Shown here: positions 54,236-63,162 of the stretch, one piece after another | Numbering within the stretch: position 1 is the stretch's first letter | Layout of the letters: each line of letters begins with the position of its first letter | From: Thiosulfativibrio zosterae | GTDB taxonomy: Bacteria > Pseudomonadota > Gammaproteobacteria > Thiomicrospirales > Thiomicrospiraceae | NCBI RefSeq assembly: GCF_011398155.1 | Contig: NZ_AP021888.1 | Location: forward strand, 1,781,501 to 1,845,500 | Direction of reading: 5' to 3' | Length of the DNA: 64,000 nt | The notes under the pieces: model-generated | Told to the model about the DNA's origin: nothing | The model's input: only the letters and a program-made list of their open reading frames with translations | Database searches by the model: none | Made by a program: the position numbers and the translations under genes

Positions 54236-55816
54236 TTACGCCCCTCCTTCAATGATTAAGGCAGCGCCATCACTGCGAGGGTCGGTGGCGGCACTGACAT
54301 CACCATCTGGGAATAAAACAACCGCTCCGGCGTGTCCCATTTTTTCGGTTTGTTGTGGCAAGACTTGAAGCTCATGCCCCATACTTTGCAATGTTTGCCC
54401 GATGCGACTCGCCAAAGTCGGTTCCATTTTTAAATCGTGCTGTTGATCACCCCAAGTGCGCCCCAGCAACCAGCGGTCTTCGGCAATGGCTTGATTAAGC
54501 GATAGGTGCTGATAAGCATAGCGACTGTAAACCGCCGCTTGAGTTTGCGGCTGTCCTTCGCCCCCCATAGTGCCGTAGACCATTCTGCGTCCATCTTTGA
54601 AAACACACATCGCTGGATTCAGGGTATGAAACGGCTTCATGCGAGGCGCTAAGGCATTGCGACTTTTGGGGTCTAGGCTAAAGCTAGTACCCCGATTATT
54701 CCAGACTAAACCAAACTCTGGAATCACTACGCCCGAACCAAATTCCCAATAAATACTTTGAATATAGCTGACCATCACCCCTTGGGCATCCACACAACCC
54801 ATCCAAACAGTATCGCCATGCGCTGGGGTGTGCGGCCAAGGCAAAGCCTGGTCTGCGCTGATATTGGTCAAACAAGTTTGCAATTGCGCTTCGCTCAACC
54901 ACGACTGCAAATCAGCTGTCAGTCGGCTGGGGTCGGTAATCACGGCATCTCGAATTAAAAACGCTTGTTTAGTACATTCCACCAAATGATGAACCTGTTG
55001 CGCTTCGCTCCAATCGGGTTGCACCAAACGGTCATATAACGCCAAGATGAGCAAAGAGGCCAAGCCTTGCGTTGGTGCGCCCACATTGTAAAGCGTGCCT
55101 AAAGCGGTATCCGCACTGAGCACAGGCATCTCTTGCGCATGATAGGCATTTAAGTCTTCTGTTGTAATCGGGCTGCCAACTTGGCTTAGCACTGCGCCTA
55201 TTTTTTGAGCAATGCCACCGCGGTAAAAATCGTCCAATCCCTGAGTAGCCAATTGATTTAACAGATCACCGAGTGCAGCATTTTGAAAACGTTCGCCTGC
55301 CACCAACGGACGACCTTCTGGCGCAAAACAGGCCGCAAACCCTGGAACCTCTTTAAGGGTTTCAAAGGTTAAGCGGCTCGCTGCAGCCAAACTGTCGGTG
55401 ACTTCAATGCCTTGCTTAGCCAAATCCATTGCGGTTTGCAACACTTGATTTATGGGCAAATTCTCAAACCCAAAATCGACCATTTTGTGACGCGCCAATT
55501 GCCAACCGCTCACTGCGCCTGCCATCGTCAAGGCAGCTTTCGGACCACGTGCGGGAATGGCTTCTAACCCATCATACAAACTGACATCCGCCGCTTGTGC
55601 GGCCCAACCCGAGGCATCTAAAGCAAATGGCGCTTGACCTGGCACTTGCACCAGCCAAAACCCATCGCCCCCCAAACTGTTCATGTGCGGATAAGCCACA
55701 GCAACCGTCGCAGCCGCAGCTACCATGGCATCTACCGCATTGCCCCCCTGTTCCAAAATCGCCAAACCGGCTTGGGTTGCTTGATAATGCGGTGCGGTAA
55801 AGGCAATCTTAGCCAT
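54236..55816 (-). CDS. Gamma-glutamyltransferase-like Ntn hydrolase, probable oxamate amidohydrolase
   Basis: A 526-residue proenzyme of the GGT superfamily, without signal peptide and so cytoplasmic, unlike true periplasmic GGT. The self-processing nucleophile is Thr336 in HGDTVWMG; later GTMGGEGQPQTQA and TDPRSDGAALI close the family pattern. Klebsiella HpxW, a member with the same GDTVWMG, is an oxamate amidohydrolase. The aminotransferase, allantoate amidohydrolase and amidase in the same operon fit that function. The start at 55816 (MAKIAFTAPH) has GGAG and overlaps the amidase by 8 bases. Confidence 0.82.
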   Translation of the reverse strand: MAKIAFTAPHYQATQAGLAILEQGGNAVDAMVAAAATVAVAYPHMNSLGGDGFWLVQVPGQAPFALDASGWAAQAADVSLYDGLEAIPARGPKAALTMAGAVSGWQLARHKMVDFGFENLPINQVLQTAMDLAKQGIEVTDSLAAASRLTFETLKEVPGFAACFAPEGRPLVAGERFQNAALGDLLNQLATQGLDDFYRGGIAQKIGAVLSQVGSPITTEDLNAYHAQEMPVLSADTALGTLYNVGAPTQGLASLLILALYDRLVQPDWSEAQQVHHLVECTKQAFLIRDAVITDPSRLTADLQSWLSEAQLQTCLTNISADQALPWPHTPAHGDTVWMGCVDAQGVMVSYIQSIYWEFGSGVVIPEFGLVWNNRGTSFSLDPKSRNALAPRMKPFHTLNPAMCVFKDGRRMVYGTMGGEGQPQTQAAVYSRYAYQHLSLNQAIAEDRWLLGRTWGDQQHDLKMEPTLASRIGQTLQSMGHELQVLPQQTEKMGHAGAVVLFPDGDVSAATDPRSDGAALIIEGGA

Positions 55817-57011
55817 GCCATTTCTCCAAAAATTGAGTTGCCAAGGCAATCAGTTGACAATCAGACTGGGGCGCACCAAACAGTGACATACCCCAAGGTG
55901 CGCCCTGGTCTACCAAAATCGGTAAATGCAGTTGTGGGCGTTGCGTCAGCCCAGCTAGAGCGGTTAAACCCATTAATAAATTACGGTAACTCGCCAAATC
56001 CTCAGCGCTAGAATTGAGCAAAGGCGCTGCACCCGGTGTGGTTGGCAAGAGTGCTACATGCGACGGCGTGGGTAACCAAGCATTCATTTGAGCTTGAATG
56101 CTGGCTTGATCACATCTGGCTTGTTGTTGCTGTGCCTCAGTAATTGTGCTGCACCAGTCAAACCTTTCAGCAATGTCGGAGGCAAACACGGGGCGCGTTT
56201 TTTCAATCCACTCACCATGCACCTGCCAAGCGGCGTAGCCTTGTAAAGTACGATAGGTTTGGCTTGCAAAGGTTAAAAATTCTTGGGTTAATACCACTTC
56301 ATCCGTTAAATCAACCCTTGGCAAACAGCTCTGCCAGCTGGATGTCAACTTAGATTCATTGGGCCATAAAATGCCATCTTGCAATTCTGGTTTAAAATAA
56401 ACCAATTGCTGAGGTGTGCTATTGAAACGTTCAACCAAGGTGTCTTTAAAAATCACTTGCGCCACTGCACTCAGCGTTGCTAAATCGCGCGTTAACCAGC
56501 CCACCGTATCAAACTCGGGTGCCAGTGCCACCATGTTATCCATGGCAATCATGCCATGAGTCGGGCGCAGCCCAAACAAGCCGTTATAACTGGCCGGAAC
56601 ACGCACCGAACCGCCGGTGTCAGTGCCCAGCCCGATATCCACCAGTCCACAACTGACCGCCGCCGCCGAACCACTACTGGAACCACCGGGAATGCGCTCG
56701 GGTGCAGCAAAGTTGGTTGGGGTTCCATAATGGTAGTTAATACCATTCAAACTATAAGCCAGTTCATCGGTTAAGGTTTTGCAGACCAACTGCGCACCTG
56801 CATTCAAGAGTTTATTAACACTTGAAGCCGTTGCTTTGGGAATAGAATGAGTTTCGAGCCAATGCGGGTTGCCAGCAGAGGTAGGGAAACCTGCGATATC
56901 AAATAAATCTTTAACGCCCAGTTTAAAACCACTCAATGCCCCAGCCGCCTGAGACTCAGTGACTTTAAAGTGACTTTGCAGATCTTGAAATACGCCCCTT
57001 GAAACATTCAT
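55809..57011 (-). CDS. Amidase-signature hydrolase (HpxX-like)
   Basis: A 400-residue amidase. The triad is seen as Lys in GVKDLFDIAG, cis-Ser in GGSSSGSAAAV and nucleophile Ser in TDTGGSVRVPAS. It is paired with the oxamate amidohydrolase-like gene as HpxX is with HpxW in Klebsiella, whose function in purine use is not settled. Oxalurate or another ureide amide is a possible substrate. First gene of the six-gene minus-strand operon; ATG at 57011 chosen over the in-frame GTG at 57026. Confidence 0.83.
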   Translation of the reverse strand: MNVSRGVFQDLQSHFKVTESQAAGALSGFKLGVKDLFDIAGFPTSAGNPHWLETHSIPKATASSVNKLLNAGAQLVCKTLTDELAYSLNGINYHYGTPTNFAAPERIPGGSSSGSAAAVSCGLVDIGLGTDTGGSVRVPASYNGLFGLRPTHGMIAMDNMVALAPEFDTVGWLTRDLATLSAVAQVIFKDTLVERFNSTPQQLVYFKPELQDGILWPNESKLTSSWQSCLPRVDLTDEVVLTQEFLTFASQTYRTLQGYAAWQVHGEWIEKTRPVFASDIAERFDWCSTITEAQQQQARCDQASIQAQMNAWLPTPSHVALLPTTPGAAPLLNSSAEDLASYRNLLMGLTALAGLTQRPQLHLPILVDQGAPWGMSLFGAPQSDCQLIALATQFLEKWHG

Positions 57012-57051
57012 TAACTGAATTCCCACAACTAGATTTTAAAATGTAGACACA

Positions 57052-57063
57052 ATTGTACACAAT
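57052..57063. promoter_or_regulatory. GntR-type operator before the amidase operon
   Basis: ATTGTACACAAT, 41 bases upstream of the amidase start, bringing the ureide-breakdown operon under the same control as the urate genes. Confidence 0.78.
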
Positions 57064-57152
57064 TTGTTAATTTATTTGAAACAATAATTTTTTAAGGCAT
57101 GGGCAATTTGAATTGTGACGACTTTATAAACATGAAAAATAAGCCTTAAAAC

Positions 57153-57220
57153 AAAAAAAGCCCCTAATTTTGACCAGCACCCTGAAGGGCATAAAGCTTG
57201 GTTAAAATTAGGGGCTTTTT
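57153..57220 (-). terminator. Long bidirectional terminator after the SlyD-like gene
   Basis: AAAAAGCCCCTAATTTTGACCA (left) pairs with TGGTTAAAATTAGGGGCTTTTT (right) over about 20 bp with a 20-odd-base loop. A/T runs at both ends make it work in both directions; 24 bases past the SlyD-like stop. Confidence 0.85.
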
Positions 57221-57244
57221 AAAGCTTTTAGAAGGCTAAATTAA

Positions 57245-57670
57245 TTAGGCAACTTCGAGCACTTCGATTTTGTAATCTAGGGTTTTGTCAGCCAATGGAT
57301 GATTGCCATCTAGGAAAACTTTATCGCCATCAATTTCGGTAATCACAAACTCAATGGTTTCACCGTCTGGGTCTTCCGTTTCAACCACTTCACCCACTTT
57401 TAACTCAACACTGTCGTCAAAGTTATCCGCTTCTGCATACACCACTAAATCTTCCGTTCTCACGCCATAGCCGTCTTCTGGAGAAATGGTCACACGCGCA
57501 GTAAATCCAGGCTCTTCACCCTCTAAGAATTCCTCTAGGCCGGAGATCAATTCACCTTCGCCGTGAACATAATGAACCGGTTCTCCGCCAAAAGTAGAAT
57601 CGATTAACTCGCCTTTTTCATCTCTTAATTCATAATGAAAAGTGACTTCACACCCTTTTTTAATTTTCAT
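57245..57670 (-). CDS. FKBP-type peptidyl-prolyl isomerase, SlyD/FkpB-like
   Basis: A 141-residue cytoplasmic PPIase/chaperone. FKBP halves (VTFHYELRDEKGELIDSTFGGEPVHYVHGEGELISGLEEFLEG and GNHPLADKTLDYKIEVLEV) enclose the insert-in-flap domain (about 70-120) typical of SlyD. The His-rich metal-binding tail of E. coli SlyD is absent, so nickel handling is doubtful. It diverges from dnaQ. Confidence 0.92.
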   Translation of the reverse strand: MKIKKGCEVTFHYELRDEKGELIDSTFGGEPVHYVHGEGELISGLEEFLEGEEPGFTARVTISPEDGYGVRTEDLVVYAEADNFDDSVELKVGEVVETEDPDGETIEFVITEIDGDKVFLDGNHPLADKTLDYKIEVLEVA

Positions 57671-57728
57671 TTTCTGATTCCTAAATCATTTAAAATAACA
57701 GCACTATTCTAACTGATGGATTAAGTTC

Positions 57729-58430
57729 ATGCGTCAAATTATTCTGGACACCGAAACAACAGGATTCAACCCTTTAACGGGCGATAAAATCATTGAAATC
57801 GGAGCTGTTGAACTGATTAAACGCCGCTTGACCGGTAATAATTACCACCAGTATATTCAACCCGAAAGAGAAGTTCCGCCGGATGCCATTGCGGTGCACG
57901 GCATTACCGATGCCTTTTTGAAGGATAAGCCCATCTTTAAAGATGTGGTTGAAGATTTTATGAATTATGTGGCGGGCGCAGAACTCATTATTCATAACGC
58001 ACCTTTCGATGTTGGTTTTATCAATGCAGAGTTAGCGCAATTACCCAAAAACCCTTGGGGCAAAATTGAAGACCATTGCACCATTACCGACAGTTTAAAA
58101 ATGGCTCGCAAGGCCTTTCCTGGGCAGCGCGCTTCTTTGGATGCTTTGTGTAAGCGTTTGGGCATTGATAATTCCAACCGAACCCTACACGGCGCTCTAC
58201 TAGACTCTGAAATCTTGGCAGATGTTTATTTGATGATGACCGGCGGCCAGACAGATTTAATGCTGGCCAGCGCCTTTGAAAATGCGTCGGATAAACAAAC
58301 CCGCAATGTTTCTTTACAAAAAAATCGCCATTCATTAAAAGTGATTCGTGCTACGGCAGAAGAGTTGGAAATGCATCACAATAAGCTGGCGGAAATTTCA
58401 AAAAAATTTGGCGCTACCTTAAACTGGTAA
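57729..58430 (+). CDS. dnaQ: DNA polymerase III epsilon subunit (proofreading exonuclease)
   Basis: A 233-residue 3'-5' exonuclease of the replicative polymerase. ExoI RQIILDTETTGF, ExoII NAPFDVGF and ExoIII with HGALLDSEILADVYL contain the metal-binding acidic residues; the C-terminal tail binds the alpha subunit. In most relatives rnhA is its divergent neighbour; here a diguanylate cyclase gene and an IS lie in between. Confidence 0.97.
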   Translation: MRQIILDTETTGFNPLTGDKIIEIGAVELIKRRLTGNNYHQYIQPEREVPPDAIAVHGITDAFLKDKPIFKDVVEDFMNYVAGAELIIHNAPFDVGFINAELAQLPKNPWGKIEDHCTITDSLKMARKAFPGQRASLDALCKRLGIDNSNRTLHGALLDSEILADVYLMMTGGQTDLMLASAFENASDKQTRNVSLQKNRHSLKVIRATAEELEMHHNKLAEISKKFGATLNW

Positions 58431-58541
58431 CAAACTGAAAACGAATTTTTTGACTTTTAACTTGGCTAATTCAACCCTTCAGTGCTTGCAAACCGTTATA
58501 ATATTACTCATTAAAATTATGTAGAAGTTGCTTAACTGCCC

Positions 58542-59798
58542 ATGAATACCATTTCTTTAGTTGATGACAAAAATGCGTTCTTAAATTATTTATCGCAAAT
58601 GGCATCGGTCAATGATTTATCTAAAGCGGCCATTGATTTTCTGATTCCATTGCTTAACGCCCGCCATGGCAGCTTGTACATTAATAACCCCTTCACTGAA
58701 AAAAATAAGCTCATTTATCAGACAAATGCGCATAAACCTCGTCCCATGCCAGCACCTAAGTCGTTTGCCATCTTATATGAAAATGGACAGGCCATTATTC
58801 CGCTAATGGATGACCAAACTCTCTTGGGCTACATGGTTTTTGAGGGCTTGCAAGAAGATCAACAACCCTTGCCGGGATTAGAAATCATCAAATTTACCCT
58901 GCCCTTTCTAGCCCTCAAAATGAAAGGTTTATTGGATAAAGAAACCCTAGAACATAAATTACGCGTGATTAACCAACACCAACTCAGTTATGAGCTTTCG
59001 CCCGATGGGTATTTGGTAGATATCAGCTGCGCTTTGGCGAATGCATTAGGTTATGAGCGACATGAACTCATCGGCAAACTACCCAACTTTTTAAATACCC
59101 ATGACAATGATGATGCGAATGCCATGGAAGCACAAATCTTTAAAAAAGATGGTAGCCAAATTTGGGTAAAAACCGACATAGTGCCAGCCAAAGACATTTG
59201 GGGCGACGACTCTGGACGCAAAATTTGTTTTCAACAAAACATCTCACGAGAAAAGCAAATTGAAGAAATGGCCATCAGAGATGACTTAACCAAACTTTAT
59301 AATCGCCGCTTCTTTAACCAAGTGTTTGCCAAACAAATTGATAACGCCATACGCAATCACAACTATTTGGCTTTTATGATTATCGACATCGATAATTTCA
59401 AAAAATATAACGACACCTACGGACACCAAGAAGGAGATCGCGTTTTAGCGTTGGTCGCCAAAACCATCGCAAGCGCTTACAAACGCAAAGGCGATTATAG
59501 CTTTAGATTGGGTGGAGAAGAGTTTGGGGTGATTTGTAATGTTACTCACCCAGAAGACGCTGAAGTGCTGGCTAATTATTGTCGCAATGCCATTTTAGAA
59601 CTCGCGATTCCGCACACCGGCAACCCTGATTTTAAATTAGTAACCATTTCAACAGGCCTGGTCATTATTGATGGCGCAAACCTGTTAGATGCGAATGAAA
59701 TCTATAAAACCGCAGACATTGCTTTGTATGAGGCCAAATCCTCTGGGCGTAACTGCGTAAAAGTCGCAGGCCAAGAAGATGATATTGAGCTCTTTTAG
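58542..59798 (+). CDS. PAS-GGDEF diguanylate cyclase
   Basis: A 418-residue soluble sensor enzyme making cyclic di-GMP. The N-terminal 130 residues look GAF-like but are not clearly assignable; a PAS domain follows (about 145-240, YELSPDGYLVDISCALANALGYERHELIGKLP), then the GGDEF domain (about 250-415) with DDLTKLYNRRFF and the active-site RLGGEEFG. An intact inhibitory I-site RKGD stands five residues before GGEEF, so product inhibition is expected. A TATAAT at about 58498 is a plausible -10. No membrane segment is seen. Confidence 0.92.
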   Translation: MNTISLVDDKNAFLNYLSQMASVNDLSKAAIDFLIPLLNARHGSLYINNPFTEKNKLIYQTNAHKPRPMPAPKSFAILYENGQAIIPLMDDQTLLGYMVFEGLQEDQQPLPGLEIIKFTLPFLALKMKGLLDKETLEHKLRVINQHQLSYELSPDGYLVDISCALANALGYERHELIGKLPNFLNTHDNDDANAMEAQIFKKDGSQIWVKTDIVPAKDIWGDDSGRKICFQQNISREKQIEEMAIRDDLTKLYNRRFFNQVFAKQIDNAIRNHNYLAFMIIDIDNFKKYNDTYGHQEGDRVLALVAKTIASAYKRKGDYSFRLGGEEFGVICNVTHPEDAEVLANYCRNAILELAIPHTGNPDFKLVTISTGLVIIDGANLLDANEIYKTADIALYEAKSSGRNCVKVAGQEDDIELF

Positions 59799-59838
59799 GT
59801 CTTTGCGACTTTATTGGTACACCAAACTTTAAAAAACA

Positions 59839-59845
59839 TCTAAGC
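59839..59845. repeat. Target-site duplication, left copy
   Basis: TCTAAGC directly before the IS left end; the same 7 bases follow the right end at 61043-61049. Confidence 0.8.
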
Positions 59846-61042
59846 TGTAGAAATTCAGACTTCATCTGACAGTTCCCCGTTTTTTATGAGTGTCTGTCAG
59901 TTTAAGTTTAAGCTACGAACTTTTCAGCCCATATCTTTTTGCCATCTTCCAATGTTTCCATTGGTGTTCTTCCACAACACATTTTACCTTGATGAGTTCT
60001 GTGATGGTTGTAAAAATGAATCCACTCATCCAGGTCCGTTTGAAGTTGTTCAATTGATGTGTAAATCTTTTTGCGGAAAGTGATTTGGTAAAACTCCTGC
60101 AAAATGGTTTTGTGAAAGCGCTCACAAATGCCATTGGTTTGCGGTGATTTGACTTTGGTTTTAGTGTGCTCAATATCATTTAGCGCCAAGTATAATTGAT
60201 AATCGTGCTGCTCCGCTTTACCACAATACTCAGTGCCACGGTCAGTCAGGATTCTGAGCATGGGCAGTTCGTGTTGCTCAAAAAATGGTAGCACTCGATC
60301 ATTAAGGGTATCTGCCGCTGTTATCGGTGTTTTGGTGGCATAAAGCTTAGCAAACGCTACTTTTGAGTAGGTATCGACAAAGGTTTGTTGATAGATTCTG
60401 CCAACACCTTTTAAGGTGCCAACATAGAAGGTATCTTGCGAACCCAAGTACCCTGGATGGGCAGTATCAATTTCACCGCTGACTTCATCGTCATGCTTTT
60501 TCTTTTCAAGGGCTACGACCTGCGCTTCGGTCAGAATAATGCCGTCGTTGGCAACCTTGTCTTCTAAAGCTTTTAAACGGTCTTTGAAGTTAGCCAGTTC
60601 ATTTCTGATCCAGATACTGCGCACGCCACTAGATGAAACGAATATACCGAGTTTTCTGAGTTCATTGCTTGCTCTAAGTTGACCGTAAGCAGGATAGTCA
60701 ATCGCATATTGAATAACGGCTTGTTCAGTTACTTCATCTACTCGGTTTTTAAGGTTGGGTTTCCGGCGGGTTTTATCGATTAGAGCATCAACACCACCGT
60801 CATCAACGGCAGCTTTATAACGATAGAAAGTATCTCGAGATAAGCCCATTACTTTGCAGGCTTTTGAAACATTGCCAAGTTCTTCTGCAAGATTGAGTAA
60901 TCCGACTTTATGTTTGATGATTTTTTGATTAGTATTAATCATGTGAGTTTCCTTTGTTTTGATTTTGATTAGACACCTAATATCAAAACGGGAAACTTGC
61001 TCTTTTTCAAGAGCAGTGTCAGATGAAGTCGTGACTTTTACA
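59846..61042. mobile_element. IS481-family insertion sequence, complete
   Basis: 1197 bp. The ends start TGTA...: 26-bp terminal inverted repeats at 59846-59871 and 61017-61042 match at 21 of 26, the inner 14 (GACTTCATCTGACA) being identical. One transposase gene fills the element. A 7-bp target duplication flanks it, so the insertion looks recent and intact. It lies between the diguanylate cyclase gene and rnhA and breaks no gene. Confidence 0.9.
59908..60942 (-). CDS. IS481-family transposase
   Basis: A 344-residue DDE transposase: N-terminal helix-turn-helix (GNVSKACKVMGLSRDTFYRYKAA) and rve integrase core with the catalytic residues in TFVDTYSKVAFAKL (Asp), LTDRGTEYCG (Asp) and TNGICERFHKT (Glu). 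Frame uninterrupted, so it should be active. The length and the HTH-plus-rve arrangement suit IS481 (ISPfr5-like or related) better than IS3, which needs two frames. Confidence 0.9.
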   Translation of the reverse strand: MINTNQKIIKHKVGLLNLAEELGNVSKACKVMGLSRDTFYRYKAAVDDGGVDALIDKTRRKPNLKNRVDEVTEQAVIQYAIDYPAYGQLRASNELRKLGIFVSSSGVRSIWIRNELANFKDRLKALEDKVANDGIILTEAQVVALEKKKHDDEVSGEIDTAHPGYLGSQDTFYVGTLKGVGRIYQQTFVDTYSKVAFAKLYATKTPITAADTLNDRVLPFFEQHELPMLRILTDRGTEYCGKAEQHDYQLYLALNDIEHTKTKVKSPQTNGICERFHKTILQEFYQITFRKKIYTSIEQLQTDLDEWIHFYNHHRTHQGKMCCGRTPMETLEDGKKIWAEKFVA

Positions 61043-61049
61043 TCTAAGC
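61043..61049. repeat. Target-site duplication, right copy
   Basis: TCTAAGC directly after the IS right end. Confidence 0.8.
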
Positions 61050-61064
61050 TTTTTTAGCACTAAC

Positions 61065-61505
61065 CTAAGGCTTTAATTGCTGTGCTTCATCCATGGCTTG
61101 ATTGGCTAACTCATCAACCCTTTCGTTTTCTGCATGACCGGCATGGCCTTTAACCCAAGCCCACTCAACTTGATGCTTTTGCACTGCCGCATCCAATCTT
61201 TGCCATAACTCTTTGTTTTTAACGGGTTGTTTGGCGGCAGTTTTCCATTGATTTTTCTTCCAATTAGCAATCCACTGAGTAATGCCGTTTTTGACATATT
61301 GAGAATCGGTGGTAATTCTCACCTGACATGGGCGAGTTAAAGCCTCTAAGCCTTGAATGGCCGCCATTAATTCCATTTGGTTATTGGTGGCTTCTAATGC
61401 ATAGCCTTTAAGCTCTTTTTCAATCTGACCAAAGCGTAATAAAGCTCCCCAGCCACCCACACCAGGGTTGCCACGACAACCGCCATCTGTAAAAATTTCT
61501 ACCAT
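61065..61505 (-). CDS. rnhA: Ribonuclease HI
   Basis: Degrades RNA in RNA-DNA hybrids. The catalytic residues appear in [13 protein letters not shown] (Asp), [10 protein letters not shown] (Glu), ITTDSQYV (Asp) and the C-terminal NERVDELAN (Asp); the handle region ([20 protein letters not shown]) is present. The 146-residue length is normal; ATG at 61505 or the GTG one codon earlier starts it. It follows the methyltransferase gene by 9 bases, as in E. coli yafS-rnhA. Confidence 0.97.
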   Translation of the reverse strand: MVEIFTDGGCRGNPGVGGWGALLRFGQIEKELKGYALEATNNQMELMAAIQGLEALTRPCQVRITTDSQYVKNGITQWIANWKKNQWKTAAKQPVKNKELWQRLDAAVQKHQVEWAWVKGHAGHAENERVDELANQAMDEAQQLKP

Positions 61506-61514
61506 CACGCGCTT

Positions 61515-62303
61515 TTAACCCTTTTTCATTTTCGCATTTTTCATGGGCGCAGCCGGTTCTTGTCTTGAAGCCGCAGAAACGCTTTTACCCACTTTTCTAA
61601 CACGCATCCAGTCTGATAACTTCCAGTTAAGCCCCACAGGCGTTGGGGAACTGATGCGCTTTTTAGCCATAATCGCATAAACATTGCCTGTTTCTAAACC
61701 CACAAAAGACATGGCTTGACCAAAACGCCGCGCTATTTTGCCGGAAGGTTTTGAGTTTGCCAAACAGGTTGTCGCACTAAAACCTATCCATTCAATGTCA
61801 TAACCCAACAATCTTAACCAGTCGACAATGCGTGCCGGAGATATCAAATTGGCCTGTTTAAACATGGCTCTGTTTTGACCCACTTTTTGCATGAAAACCG
61901 CGCAGCCTATAGGGTTAAAACCTGTAATCAGAACTTTACCCTCAGCAATCAGTAAATCGTCAATTTGCCTTAACAAATGGTAAGGATCTTCAACGGTTTC
62001 CAAGGTATGCGGCAAAAAAACCATATCAACCGAATCGTTGCGAATGGGTAGATAATTTAGGTCGGCCACGATATAGGCATCAAAAAAATCTTCAACAATC
62101 GAGTCATCCACTAAAATTTTTTGAGTTAAGCGGCAAGAATCCAATAAAGGACGCCAACTGGTTAACCCAATTTGCAGCACATACAACCCAAAGGATTTAC
62201 GCAAGGCAAAGTCAATCAGACTTTTTTCATCCCGTAATAATCCCTGGCAGGTTTCAGTTTGATAAAGTCGCATTAAAAACTGTTGAAAGTGCTTGTATAT
62301 CAT
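61515..62303 (-). CDS. SAM-dependent methyltransferase, YafS-like
   Basis: A 262-residue class I methyltransferase. The glycine-rich SAM loop is weak (LYVLQIGLTSWRP), as in YafS-type proteins; DLNYLPIRNDSVDMVFLPHTLETVEDPYHLLRQ and LLIAEGKVLITGFNPIG are the recognisable methyltransferase-11 segments. It sits between gloB (divergent) and rnhA, the place of E. coli yafS. Substrate unknown. Confidence 0.87.
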   Translation of the reverse strand: MIYKHFQQFLMRLYQTETCQGLLRDEKSLIDFALRKSFGLYVLQIGLTSWRPLLDSCRLTQKILVDDSIVEDFFDAYIVADLNYLPIRNDSVDMVFLPHTLETVEDPYHLLRQIDDLLIAEGKVLITGFNPIGCAVFMQKVGQNRAMFKQANLISPARIVDWLRLLGYDIEWIGFSATTCLANSKPSGKIARRFGQAMSFVGLETGNVYAIMAKKRISSPTPVGLNWKLSDWMRVRKVGKSVSAASRQEPAAPMKNAKMKKG

Positions 62304-62373
62304 GATTTATCGCAATTATTTAACTTGATATTTGCTAGAATATTGACCGATTATAACAACTTAAGAACCCTAC

Positions 62374-63162
62374 ATGAAAATCATTGGTCTTCCCGCTCTG
62401 GTTGGCAGTTACGATAACTATATCTGGCTACTTGTCAAACAAGAAATGGTTTGGGTGATTGACCCTGGGCAAGCACAGCCGGTTCTTAACTATTTAGCAA
62501 GCCACTCGCTAAATTTAGCGGGTATTTTAATTACCCACTATCATCACGACCATGTTGATGGCATTGCCGAACTCAAAAAACAATTTCCTGCCGCTAGGGT
62601 TTATGGCCCGCAAAAAACACCTAATAACCTGATTGAGCAGCGTCTTGTAGACGGGGATGAGGTTAGCCTGTTTGATGATTATCATCTTAAGGTGATCGAA
62701 ACACCAGGTCATACTTACGACCATATTGCTTATTATAATCAGCAAGACTTATTTTGTGGCGACACCCTCTTTGGCGCGGGATGCGGACGACAATTTGATG
62801 GGGGTTATGATGCCTTTGCCAAATCTTTGTTGAAACTTCGCGCCCTACCCGATGGTTTAAATTTTTATTCTGCCCATGAATATACCCTAAGCAATTTAAA
62901 GTTTGCCCAGTTTGCCGACCCATCGAATGTCGACCTGCAAAACCGCATCGCGACAACACACATTGAATATCCGCAGCCCCTAGTCGCACCGCAATCGACA
63001 TTAAAACTCGAAAAAGCAACTAATCCATTTTTGCGTTTCGATCAGTTGCCGATTCAAGAAACTTTATTGGCTCGCGGCGCCCAAAACACCCCAGAAAGTC
63101 TTTTTAAAACCTTAAGAGACTGGAAAGATCACATAGACCAAAAAGGCTATCCAGCAAAATGA
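62374..63162 (+). CDS. gloB: Hydroxyacylglutathione hydrolase (glyoxalase II)
   Basis: Hydrolyses S-lactoylglutathione to lactate and glutathione in methylglyoxal detoxification. The MBL-fold dinuclear metal motif THYHHDHVDG, later ETPGHTYDHIAY, FCGDTLFGAGCGR and the C-terminal substrate-binding part (YSAHEYTLSNLKFA; NPFLRFD) are all typical. 262 residues, full length. It overlaps the MltD gene by ATGA. Confidence 0.96.
   Translation: MKIIGLPALVGSYDNYIWLLVKQEMVWVIDPGQAQPVLNYLASHSLNLAGILITHYHHDHVDGIAELKKQFPAARVYGPQKTPNNLIEQRLVDGDEVSLFDDYHLKVIETPGHTYDHIAYYNQQDLFCGDTLFGAGCGRQFDGGYDAFAKSLLKLRALPDGLNFYSAHEYTLSNLKFAQFADPSNVDLQNRIATTHIEYPQPLVAPQSTLKLEKATNPFLRFDQLPIQETLLARGAQNTPESLFKTLRDWKDHIDQKGYPAK

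Noticed and set aside
57171-57207. A further degenerate copy of the CCAGGCCTGG family in the terminator (TTTTGACCAG ... TTGGTTAAAA)
   Set aside because: The similarity follows from the terminator stem and the core palindrome is absent.
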